Part shown: piece by piece, positions 41,401-51,113 of the stretch | How the letters are laid out: each line of letters opens with the position of its first letter | Position numbering within the stretch: the first letter of the stretch is position 1 | Assembly: GCF_905220565.1 (NCBI RefSeq) | Contig: NC_059409.1 | Location: 1,805,501 to 1,869,500 of the forward strand | DNA length: 64,000 nt | Origin: Melitaea cinxia | Lineage: Eukaryota; Arthropoda; Insecta; Lepidoptera; Nymphalidae | Direction of reading: 5' to 3' | The notes under the pieces: generated by a model | What the model was told of the DNA's origin: nothing | The model's database searches: none | Seen by the model: only the letters and a program-made list of their open reading frames with translations | Made by a program: the position numbers and the translations under genes

Positions 41401-41961
41401 AGCTTTATTATATACATAAGTATATAACTCTATGGAAAGATTTCATTTCAGGAAATGGAAGATTTTATAGGAAATTAACAATAAAAACGTAATTAAAATG
41501 TACAAACGACATCGTCCTTTCGACAGCTAGTAAAAGCTAAAAGAACGACAATTAACTGTTCAGAGGAATACCATTCACGACAGCACAAGATCGTTGATGC
41601 GTGAGTCGCATCGTCTTGCGACAGACCTGTCGCTAATCTGTAAAGACCAATGCAAGTATATGTAGTTCTCGGGACTAACTCACTACGTTTAACAGCAAAT
41701 CAAGTGTTATTCGTTCAAAAGTTTTGATAAGATTTATAGGTATGTAGTGAGTAATAGAGAATATAAGTAAACTAAATTTATAATAAACTGATAATAATGA
41801 AACGACTTACAACCATGGTCACTGGAGGACTCTCGTGAACATGGTTGCTGTAAAGTATCCGAAATATAGGGCATGTTAAAAATCTTATAAACCGCGATGA
41901 AATCCGAAAAAGTTTTTTCATTGTAATGAGTAAAATTCGCGTAAATATAACAATAACGTAA
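41401..41961. other. Single-copy DNA with two tandem hairpins
   Basis: GATGCG-TGAGT-CGCATC (41596-41612) and CGACAG-AC-CTGTCG (41619-41632) are perfect hairpins seven bases apart. The rest is AT-rich and unassigned. Confidence 0.45.
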
Positions 41962-42236
41962 TGTGGTTCGTGTAGTCACTTAAAACACCGACGGTTTGTG
42001 GGGTTCGATTCTCGGTCGAGATGGATATTTGTTTTTGTAAAAATATTTCTTTCCGGTTTGGACGTCCGTGCTTTTCGATCTCTCCACCGTGCTTCGTAAA
42101 GCCGTCAATTACATTTGTTATCATAAATACCTGATAGCGATCGTTACTCATAGTAAGAAACATATCCATCTACCCGCAGTGGAGTAGCGTGGTAGACTAA
42201 GGGCCTATGCCCAGCAGTGGAATGTTACTGGCTGAA
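41962..42236 (+). mobile_element. Family A SINE, variant head (A2 subfamily)
   Basis: Variant head GTAGTCACTTAAAACACCGA, B-box GGGTTCGATTCTCGG, TATTTCTTTCCGGTTTGGAC, TGATAGCGATCGTTACTCAT, GGAGTAGCGTGGTAGAC and GGGCCTATGCCCAGCAGTGG. The tail is intact. Together with 27130-27358 it defines a subfamily. Confidence 0.8.
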
Positions 42237-42403
42237 TTGTGATCGCGATTGTGAGTAACGACTTTACCTTATTCTTGTTAACTTACACTTTTTAATTTCT
42301 AGTAGGACATATTTTTGTGTCTCTTTCACACATACGCATTCGAAAGTGCACACAACCATAACAAGAACAACATCAAAAGTCTACACCACGACTGACATAT
42401 TTA

Positions 42404-42601
42404 TCTTATATATAAAATTCTCGTGTCACAATGTTAGTTACAATACTGCTCCGAAACGGCTGGACCGATTTATATGAAATTTTGTGCACCAGGTAGGTCT
42501 GAGAATCGGTTATACCTATGTTTCATACCCCTAAGTTATAAGGGAGGGATTGAAGGGGTTAATAACGTATATGGTAAAACAACGTTTGCGGGATCAGCTA
42601 G
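42404..42601 (+). mobile_element. Helitron-like element (family E1), complete
   Basis: TC at 42404, preceded by A; TATATAAAATTCTCGTGTCA, GCTCCGAAACGGCTGGACC, GTAGGTCTGAGAATCGG, ACCCCTAAGTTATAAGGG; CTAG end at 42598-42601 followed by T. Termini and A^T insertion fit a Helitron. No Rep/helicase. Confidence 0.72.
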
Positions 42602-43244
42602 TAGTCTATAAACATTTAATTGTGTCACGAAAGAAATATCTAATTTCTGTTAATATTATAAAGCTAACGAGTTTGTTTGTTTAAATGCGCCAATCTCAGT
42701 TCACTATTTGAAAGACCCATTTATTAAGCAAGCCTAAATTATATTTTCGTACGCTGTTTCCTCGTCACGGCGGTGATTTTTGGTAACAATGAACAGTTGC
42801 CGTGTCGTACCAAACCGTCCTCCAATTTTATTTTTTACTTAGTTCCTACGACAGCTATGTCAAGAATAATTTCTTTTCGCACTTGACGATATCGAAATGG
42901 TTATTTCAAATGTATACAATGTTTTCAATCAATACTCCCCGATGTTTTTCCAACGATTACCTCTTTTTATTTGTACTCAGCTCATCCCTTTGTTGCGATC
43001 GGATCGCGATTAGATATTTCATATGTCGATTGATATCGTGTTTGATTGCAGTACAAAGGCTTTTAGTGCTACGGTTTTAACGACGTGATACTGGATACAA
43101 TGTTCCATACGTATTCATTAATTATTATCGTCAGTCTGTTTGATGATTCTATTGTTTGTATATGGAATTTTATAAACCATTACAATACTTTTAATGGCCT
43201 GTAGCTTTCATTAGTAAACAAGAAATATGAAAAAATAATGAGTT
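42602..43244. other. Single-copy DNA with a short Helitron-like 5' piece
   Basis: TTAATATTATAAAGCTAACG, GTTTGTTTGTTTAAATGCGC and CAATCTCAGTTCACTATTTG at 42650-42715 look like the 5' end of another lepidopteran Helitron-like group. The plus frame at 42802-43080 has no recognised domain. Confidence 0.4.
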
Positions 43245-43370
43245 TTGGAGTTTACTCCTTTAGAATCGATTTTCATATAAGGCTCCCGGTATAAAAAAAA
43301 AAATTAGGAGTAAAATCTACTAAACGAATGACCTCGTTACGTTTCTCGTAACGCCATCTATCGCGTAAAA
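43245..43370 (+). repeat. GGAGTTTACTCC repeat (family F), copy 1, 3'-truncated
   Basis: TTGGAGTTTACTCCTTTAGA, CATATAAGGCTCCCGGTAT, TTAGGAGTAAAATCTACT, GAATGACCTCGTTACGTTTC and AACGCCATCTATCG. The second half present in copy 2 is missing. Confidence 0.8.
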
Positions 43371-43502
43371 TCTTATATTAATTACTTTTTCATTTTAAAT
43401 GAAATAATTAAATAATTGCTCTGTTTTGTATACAAATAAATGTAATACTTTATAAACATGTATTTATTATTTGAAAAATAACTGTCCAAATTATTGTATT
43501 AT

Positions 43503-43750
43503 TGGAGTTTACTCCTTAAGAATCTATTTTCATCTAAGGCTCCCGGTATGAAAAAAATATTAGGAGTAAAATCTACTGAACGAATGACCTCGTTACGTTT
43601 CGTTAACGCCATAGATGACGTTATTTAATTCGTTTATTTAAGATTTCATAGTATTAATCTTTTTCTTTGATTAATAAGCCTTTTTTTGCCTATTTAGATG
43701 GTCGTCCTAATGGAGTAAACTCTAGTCGTGTGTCGGAGCTGACACTTTTT
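43503..43750 (+). repeat. GGAGTTTACTCC repeat (family F), copy 2
   Basis: Has the same first half as copy 1, then AATAAGCCTTTTTTTGCC and the end TGGAGTAAACTCTAGTCGTG, TGTCGGAGCTGACAC. GGAGTTTACTCC at one end and GGAGTAAACT at the other are near-inverted termini. The central AACGCCATCTATC palindrome seen in the 63.7 kb copy is collapsed to AACGCCATAGATGACGTT. Confidence 0.8.
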
Positions 43751-44265
43751 GAGTGAAGTTTGAGTGTGACTATATCGTTTTTTTGGATACTAATTATGTC
43801 GGAGTTTTCTACTGTATTTGGAAAGTACATATTTTATTCGTCATTGCGTTATGTATTATACACTATATATTGCTTAATAAGTATCTCCTCTAAATAAACT
43901 TATACTAAAGTGCATAAAAAATTATGAAATTTAAAAAACCCAATAGCATATATTTATATGGGCAATAAAATTCTATCCATTACGTATAGGAGAAATCGTA
44001 ATATGAAAATTAACTATGCGTGACGTGTGTTTGTCTTTGATGACGAAGAAACAACAACTTACAAGGGATTTTTACGGCATCATCTTTTTACCCTATGTTA
44101 TTTTATATAAAGGTTATATACTACAAAAGATCGAATCTTTGTTGCCTTTGGATTTAATTGGATCTGATAGTAGAAGTGATCATTTTTTGCCTTGGATTTT
44201 TAGTAATTAGTACACACTAGGATTTATTGAATAGTTAATGTACATTCTGCTGCTCAACAGAAATC
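43751..44265. other. AT-rich single-copy DNA
   Basis: No feature supported. Confidence 0.4.
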
Positions 44266-44562
44266 TGCTGTGTGGTTACGTCAGTAAAGAATATAGCCAT
44301 CCCCTTTCTTCCCGTGGGTGTTGTAAGAGGCGACTAATTGATAACACAGTTCCACTACCAGCTTAGAACTTAAAAAGCCGACCGATAGTGGGATAACCAT
44401 CCAACTGTTGGCTTTGAAATACACAGGTCGAAGACAGGCAGCAGCGCCTTTGGTGTGATAAAGCGCTGGCTTTGTCACACTGTAGACGTCCGTCGTAGAA
44501 CCTGCAGTCACCAACCCGCCTGCCCAGCGTGCTGACTATGGGCAAAACATGTGAGTTCGCGC
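44266..44562 (+). mobile_element. SINE-like element (family B), tail truncated
   Basis: GCTGTGTGGTTACGTCAGTA, TCTTCCCGTGGGTGTTGTAA, GAACTTAAAAAGCCGACCG, GGTCACCAACC-like GCAGTCACCAACCCGCC and GGGCAAAACATGTGAG. A GCTTTGTCACACTGTAGACG segment at about 44468-44500 is extra. The RTE-like tail is missing. Confidence 0.85.
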
Positions 44563-44957
44563 CATATGTCTCAACTTATCTTTAACATAAACTACCATAT
44601 TAAAAGGCCTAAGGTGCTCTCTCTTGACGTTTATCGTAATAATATCTCTCATTATAAACCTTTATCTCGTATGTGTCGCCAGTACAACGAGCTTGTTAGT
44701 ACGTGTATCGATATAGACATCTATCACTGTTCTCTTGCTTGCCTTTAAAACCAAACTTTTAATAAATGTAGCTTGTTAAGCAATTTTAGTTTTTAAGTTT
44801 AAATTTATATATGTATATTTCATTCGATCCATTTCTGTTCTGCTTAGTGTATTATTTTACTGTATGTCGTGCACATTAAGGGTTTCAACCTGGATATTAT
44901 GTTATGTATGAACTATTTTTGTATCTTTTAATCGTTGTAACCTGTTCTGTACGTGAT

Positions 44958-44981
<24 letters not shown>
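44563..44981. other. AT-rich single-copy DNA ending in an (AAAT)n tract
   Basis: An AAATAAATAAAT tract lies at about 44960-44982. The plus frame at 44551-44748 overlaps a SINE end and is not called. Confidence 0.45.
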
Positions 44982-44988
<7 letters not shown>

Positions 44989-45011
44989 TGCCCATAGTCA
45001 CCACGCTGGGT
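44982..45011 (-). repeat. Family B fragment
   Basis: TGTTTTGCCCATAGTCACCA and CGCTGGGTAG only, joined directly to a family C fragment. Confidence 0.7.
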
Positions 45012-45155
45012 AGCTCCCCAGCTCCTGGGGGTAATTGGGATAGGGTAAGCAACGCGCTCGTGATGCTTCTAGTTTTTCAGGCTTCTATATGCTATGGTAA
45101 TCGCTTACCATCAGGTAAGCTGTATGCTTGTTTGTCGACCTAATTGTGTAAAAAA
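45012..45155 (+). repeat. Family C repeat, 3' half
   Basis: AGCTCCTGGGGGTAATTGGG, GCAACGCGCTCGTGATGCTT, GGTAATCGCTTACCATCAGG and TTGTGTAAAAAAAG. It is 5'-truncated at the junction with the family B fragment. Confidence 0.8.
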
Positions 45156-45625
45156 AGAACCGTGAAGAGTTGATCAATCTTGGGATTTGTCAGTAAAGCC
45201 TAGGCTTTAGCAGCATTCGGGATTTTATAGTGTCATATAGATTACAAGGCTAATATTGTTCCGGATATTCCGGTCACGTGCAAAGGCTCAACCGGGTTAG
45301 CAATTACGCCTGCGAAAATACGAAATAAGTTTTAATAAAATTAGTTGATATTATATAAAACCAAATAATAAAACCTGATTCCGTCCTCCTCCTTCGTCAT
45401 GACGTGCTTAGTGAATATATTAAAATCCATCAAAAATTTAAGCTTCCAAGATTATCGTGGATTGAACTGAACTGAATCAGCCTGTAAATGTTCCTCTGTT
45501 TGATGAAGGCCTCTTACCCATACGTGAAAAAGTAGGAGCTAAATTTAAGGCAGATAATTTCTCAGTAGAGAAACTTGATAACGGTCTATAGTGCTAATTA
45601 CTACGAGGTAGGTGTTTATACACAA
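45156..45625. other. Single-copy DNA
   Basis: No feature supported. Confidence 0.4.
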
Positions 45626-46342
45626 CTAGCGACCCGCTCCGGCTTCGCACGGGTATAAAATATAATTATAGCCTATATCATTCACTGAAAAAATGATTAA
45701 AATCGATCCAGTAATTTTGATTTATTTATTACTGCCCGTGGCCCGCTCGCGTTAACTTTAGAGTAAAAGCCGGCCGGAACCGCCGCAAACGCTACGTACC
45801 GCAATTTTTAAATCTGTAATATCTTCGAAAATATTCATTTAAATTATATGCTGTAAAGGGACATATAGATCTATATTAAATCAACAAAGTATTTAAGGTA
45901 TTTAATTAGATAAGGATTAATGCTGTATTGGTTAAAATCGTTTTAAAAATTAGCCATTATTTCTCGTAAAAAGTAAATGACAACAAAATGTTATTGTGGG
46001 ATATCCATAAGAGATAGACATACACTATAGCGGAGTTTTCTGTAGACCTTTTTAATGTGTACAATACTTAGTACATTATTTTGATAAATCTCGTAGGGTT
46101 CAACCTGCGTTTGCAATTTAAGCGGAAAAAAAATATTATTTACGACATAACATTAGAAAACTCAAAAATAACAGTATTTCTCCACTATTTAATGGATGTT
46201 ATTATACATATAAACTTTCCTCTTGAATCAATCTATCTATTAAAAAAAACCGCATCAAAATCAGTTGCGTCGTTTTAAAGATTTAAGCGTACATACATGT
46301 GCAGGGACAGAGAAAGCGACTTTGTTTTATACTATGTAGTGA
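45626..46342 (-). mobile_element. Long Helitron-like element (717 bp)
   Basis: Minus strand: TCACTACATAGTATAAAACA (preceded by A), AAAGTCGCTTTCTCTGTCCC, TGATGCGGTTTTTTTTAAT, then a long middle, ending CCGTGCGAAGCCGGAGCGGG, TCGCTAG, followed by T. A CCCG/CGGG hairpin precedes the CTAG. It is the longer relative of 29976-30174. The middle has no replicase or helicase frame. Confidence 0.7.
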
Positions 46343-46515
46343 TGTACAAATGCCACCGATGGCTTAACGTTCTCTCTGAATCTCCTTTTTTCTATTTAGG
46401 GAGATTTACAAATATCTACAGACAGACCTCGACCACTGGACAACACAAAGCTAGAACTACCAGATTGAAACAACCAGATTTGAAAAACATTGCTTTTCTT
46501 TAGTTATGAGGTAAT

Positions 46516-46665
46516 TATCATCATCATCATCATCACAGCAGCCTTTCGCAGTCCACTACTGGACATAGGTCTCCACAAGTTTACGCCAAAAATTGCGTGA
46601 ACTCATGTGTTTTGCCCATAGTCACCACGCTGGGCAGGCGGGTTGGTGACCGCAGGGCACGAGGG
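46516..46665 (-). mobile_element. 5'-truncated family B element with a perfect duplication
   Basis: (ATC)n start, CGCAGTCCACTACTGGACAT, GCGTGAACTCATGTGTTTTG and GGTTGGTGACCGCAGGGC. TATGAGGTAAT at 46505-46515 and 46666-46676 is a perfect 11-bp target duplication. The plus frame 46597-46800 is a shadow. Confidence 0.92.
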
Positions 46666-46676
46666 TATGAGGTAAT

Positions 46677-47590
46677 AGGGCACGATAACTATAAAGTTTG
46701 GTTTAAGTGTGTTATATATTACCTTAGATGTAAGATGAGATTCACATTAAAGAGACGTCATATTTCGATCAAAAAAATACCTGTAATTATTGTTATATGA
46801 AAATTTTATCATATCGGTTCGACGGCCTCAAATTCAGCTCTTTTAAAAAATGGATTATGAAGTTTCCAGAACTCTTTACCATTTTTTTAAGAACTTTATT
46901 CAAACTATCAAAAACTGTCCCTTTAAAAAATAAAAGAAAACACAATCCAGCCAACTTACAACTTTCGACAGACGCGCATACCGATGACAAATTAGTTCTA
47001 GTAAGAAACGATAGCGCTTCATTTAGCCTGATACGATGTTTAAATAATTATATGGACATCTGAAGTCAAATAAAGTTCCACTCACACACTTATAATGTAC
47101 TTGTATGTATGAGTTTGTTAGATGTAAGAAACTGACGTAAAACCGTTTTAATAATAATAAGCTCTGTAGTGTATAACACACATAAAACTTAACCACACAA
47201 AGAACCTACCCTTAAGTACGATGAGACTATGTTATTGCGTTTTAGCGTTTTCTCCCAGACGACCTTTGGTTTAAGAAGTAATATATTGCTTTTATTTAAG
47301 CGTAACGACTAACGGTCCTAAGAAAATATTATTTTAAAGGTAATTTCAGATGTTATTTTCAATATTTTATTTACGGGTTTTTATTATTAACGGGTTATTT
47401 ATGGGTTTATTTTATTAATTGGTTATGTTAGCTGAAATTCTTTGTATGGTTTTTTTTAACTCTTAGTTTTATAATCAACCTCCTTCGATAAACTTTATTT
47501 TTAACTGGGATTCTTAAAAAAAAATTAAATTTCGAAAGATTTTCTTTTTGGGTTTCTTATATTTTTAGAGGAGACAAATATATTAGAGAG

Positions 47591-47594
<4 letters not shown>
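46677..47594. other. Single-copy AT-rich DNA
   Basis: A plus-strand frame at 46797-47063 (88 codons) is open and mirrored by a minus frame, but has no recognisable domain or splice context. A faint LINE 3'-end match lies near 47251-47275. Confidence 0.4.

Positions 47595-47642
<48 letters not shown>
47595..47642. repeat. (AT)n microsatellite
   Basis: About 48 bp of AT dinucleotides, preceded by a short duplicated TAGAGAGACAAATAT. Confidence 0.95.
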
Positions 47643-47649
<7 letters not shown>

Positions 47650-48077
47650 CAGAATTTGAGTCCCTAAAAGCGTTTTGGTAAGATTTTAGTAGAAGTTTAT
47701 ATATTTGTTTGTTCTGTTCGGTTAATATTATAACAGACATTCAGGACACGTACCGAGGCTTACGTCGTTGTTGGTGGATCAACATCGTTCAGGTGCTGTT
47801 GTAATTCTCGTCGTTAATTTTAACATTTTTTTGTTCGTAATTTAAAAAAGTTGTTTCGTTTTTTTTTTCTTTGTAGTGTATACAATTTTTTTTTCATTTT
47901 AATTTTCTTTTAATCAATGATGTTACGATAGTAAAATTGAACAACTGACGAAAAATTTAATGTGATTAAGAAAATTCGGTTTTCGTTTCACATATTATTT
48001 TTTTTAAGTTTTAAATATTTAAATTTATAGTTTTTAATATTATCATTTTGTGTTTTACCTTCTTTCATTTATAATTA
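47643..48077. other. AT-rich single-copy DNA
   Basis: No feature supported. Confidence 0.4.
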
Positions 48078-48356
48078 TCTATATAAATTAATAAAATTGG
48101 AGTGACTGTGTGTAATATTAAAATAACCGCTTTTTATTAAATGCATATCAATTTATTACATGGTACATATACTAAAATAACATTTTTACAATTTTTGTCG
48201 GTCTGTGTATCTTTTTGTTCCGTCTAATATGTAGCTGATGTAATTAAGAGTAACATAGGCTACTTTTAATTTAGAAATTTATTTATTTAGTAAGTGCGAA
48301 CTGAACAATAACTTTTTTGTTAAATTCCACGCCGACGAAGACACGGGCACAGCTAG
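48078..48356 (+). mobile_element. Helitron-like element with clear TC...CTAG ends
   Basis: TCTATATAAATTAATAAAAT (preceded by A), GTGTGTAATATTAAAATAAC, TGGTACATATACTAAAATAA, TGTAGCTGATGTAATTAAGA, AATTCCACGCCGACGAAGAC and GGGCACAGCTAG followed by T. The consensus of related copies has a GCGGAC/GTC-type hairpin about 10 nt before CTAG, a Helitron hallmark. Same family as 35827-36149 and 53683-53994. Confidence 0.78.
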
Positions 48357-49201
48357 TTTAATATACAATTATACTTTAAAAAGACAATTTTACTTTTATA
48401 AGAAATCATCCATTAGAAGATGTGGGTCATAGTTGATGTAGAAAAATTAATCTCTACGCAAGCATTTTTACTGGTAATAATATTTTCAAAGTAGAAAAAA
48501 GGTTTTATTATTCTTATTATTATTTCGTAAATATTCTTGTCGTTTTAAAAACTTTATTCTAATTTAGCTTACATTTTTAATTCATTCGACTAAAGGACAA
48601 TTACTCAGAGATATTAACATATTTACAGAATCTTACATATACCTACTAGCATTTCAATGAAATTAAAGTTTTACATTACTAAGTACTTGCGACTTTTTTT
48701 GTAATTTAATTTACAGTTCTTTCCTATGAAAACGTTAAAGACATTTTACAAATAAACTTTTTTTTTACAAACGTGGAATTATTTGAAATATAATTCCGAG
48801 CTCGTTTCTAAAAATCAAGCAATTTGGAAAAAGTCCTCCAAACAAATATCAAGTTCGGAGCGTTTCAAAAGAAAAATACCCATTTCGGAGTCCACCCTTG
48901 GCAACTCCCCTCTTCGTGTTCTGAAAAATTAGTCCAAGACGTGTACTAACTGAGGGTATGTGTGATAAGAAGATAAGTAAATACCGCGGCCCCGCTTCTT
49001 GTATTTATTTTTAGGATATTTATTTTTTTATGGATTTTATTTTTTTTGAGTTAATCTAATATCGTACTATTCATTTCTTTAAAGATACAAGCTAAAGGAA
49101 TTAAATAGACCTATATATTTTACATACAATTTAAGTTATGTAATTTTTGTTTTCGTAAATAACACACTCAACAGACATCTGATAAAATATCGCAAAATTA
49201 A
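48357..49201. other. Single-copy DNA with a less AT-rich block
   Basis: The block at 48780-48990 (TTCCGAGCTCGTTTC, AGTCCACCCTTGGCAACTCC) has no open frame and is unmatched in the window. Candidate conserved non-coding element. Confidence 0.35.
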
Positions 49202-49444
49202 TAGTTGTGGTTGTTAGCAAACGAAATAAAACCGACTTCAATTACTTCGACAAGTAACGTAGGTAGACGAAATCATAATCAAGTTAATACGCGTTATCAA
49301 GGATTACTCATAAAGTACTTATAAGATATTTACTAATTTAAATAGGACAAGCATCAGCTTTCGAAATCGTTCCAAACAGTAAAAAGTTCTGAGGTAACAT
49401 AAAAAACAGTCGAATTGATTAACCTACTCCTATTTTGAAGTCGC
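49202..49444 (+). mobile_element. Family D element (243 bp, diverged)
   Basis: TTAA at 49198-49201 precedes TAGTTGTGGTTGTTAGCAAA. ACCGACTTCAATTACTTCGA, AATACGCGTTATCAAGGATT, CAGTAAAAAGTTCTGAGGT and ATTTTGAAGTCGC follow, with TTAT after the end. Internally deleted. Confidence 0.75.
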
Positions 49445-49814
49445 TTATAGTAAAACCTATCTTGTGCCTTAACTAATGCTTCGAATTGACTAATTTCTTA
49501 CCTTATTGAATAGGTATTGAAGATATACGGGTATACATTTATTAGAATTTAATCTAATGTTGGCAATAGTGGTTGTATGGTATAGGTAATAAGGGTGGTT
49601 TTACTACATCGTAAACACGCTTGGTTATTTAACGCTCTTTAATTTGCACCAAATACTATCTGACGTCATCACCAGAGGCTTGTTATTCAACTTTTTATTC
49701 ATCTATCCCATTCTAAGCACTTCAGCATTCATTTAATATATATATTTTGCAAGAAATAAAAAAAAAAAAATCAACTAATCTAAAGTACAGCAGTAATCTC
49801 CTTAGTATTGAAAG
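49445..49814. other. AT-rich single-copy DNA
   Basis: No feature supported. Confidence 0.4.
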
Positions 49815-49951
49815 ATCAAAATCAAAATCAAAATCAAAAATAGCTTTATTCAAATAGGCTCCAAGAGCACTTTCGAATCGTCATTTTACAAATTAAAACT
49901 TTAAAAATAAATTATTATTTTTGTAAAAGTGAAGCTACCACCGATTCGGAA
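49815..49951 (-). mobile_element. LINE 3' end (family K)
   Basis: Minus strand: TCCGAATCGGTGGTAGC, AATGACGATTCGAAAGTGC, GAGCCTATTTGAATAAAGC and (TTTTGA)n. AATAAA just before the short-repeat tail is consistent with LINE polyadenylation. No ORF. Confidence 0.65.
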
Positions 49952-49967
49952 GAAAGAAGTTCTTTGA

Positions 49968-50012
49968 CCTAGAGAAAGAGGCCTACGTCCAACAGTTGGA
50001 TGTAGCTGAATC
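49968..50012 (+). mobile_element. Family A tail fragment
   Basis: GAGAAAGAGGCCTACGTCCA, ACAGTTGGATGTAGCTGAA. This is the 3' end only, immediately downstream of the LINE 3' end. Confidence 0.6.
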
Positions 50013-51033
50013 GTATTATGTCAAACTTGTGTCAATTATAAAATTTCGCTTCTGCCCGCTCATAGATCAATATGGGAACCACTGCTTAATCAAGGTTTGT
50101 CCAAAAGAGCTTTAGATTACAATGCGTGTCCCGTGGTACTTCTATGCTGATCCCTAGCTAAGCTGTTGCTTTAATATTGTTAAAAATGCATTTTTTGTCA
50201 CTACATATAATGTTTAATTACCACTTTTCCACTCGCTTGCCTATTAGAAAACGTGAAAACGTTCTCTAGACTCAGGTCTTGTTTTGTAAGTTCAAGATAA
50301 GTACTAACCTTCCTCTATAAGATATTTCAAACTAAGTATGCTGCTTCTATAAAAGTTTCTACTGCTTAGCTGCTAATGTAGTAAGGCTATGAACACATTT
50401 GTTTATTACTGCCTATAAGTATTGCACGCCTCCGTCTGTGCTTTACTGTCACAAAATGAGAAATACGGAAAGTGCTTACTCTTAACTCGATATTTTTTAT
50501 AACAATTCAATTAGTGTGCTATGAAATGCGCATTTTTTTACATAATATCGTCCAGTTCCTAAACAACCTGCTAGCCTGCTACGTATAAGCGGCAAACAAT
50601 TTTAATGGCGTGCGTGGAGACGTGCAGTTTTGGACTTTAAAAATTTTTAATCAGTATATTGTATATTATGTAACATAGCCAATTATAGACTCCAAAACTT
50701 TATTTAATTATTTAATATTTGGAAATCAAGAAATTATACATAATAAAATACATGAACACAAATGAATTGTACAAAATCCAGCAAAGTTTCCACCAATCAA
50801 AATTTTTAAGCTTTGTAGGAATACTAGGAATTGTAATACATTGTAACACACGTTAATAAACAAATAGTTAACATGTACGAGTTAAATGTATGCTCTATTA
50901 GTTTCGTATTCCGAATATACGTATATATGTATATGTGTGAGCAATCTAAACAGCCCCGCAAATTGAAGTCTGTGTGTTATTTGCACTCAATAGTTTGGGA
51001 TGCGCTTTGATTGAGGCGTTTTATGATTGTGTT
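50013..51033. other. Single-copy AT-rich DNA
   Basis: No shared repeat and no supported gene. Confidence 0.4.
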
Positions 51034-51113
51034 TGCTATCGATTTTATGTCTATGTGTGTTTGGGTGTGTGTGTGTGTGTGTAATGTGTGTGTATGTGTG
51101 TGTGTGTGTGTTT
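51034..51113 (+). repeat. (GT)n microsatellite with interruptions
   Basis: TGTGTGTGTG runs interrupted by TTGGG, AATG and TA. Open frames on both strands here are products of the microsatellite. Confidence 0.95.

Noticed and set aside
46797..47063. 88-codon plus frame
   Set aside because: No recognisable family, overlapping open frame on the other strand, no promoter or splice context; left as chance.
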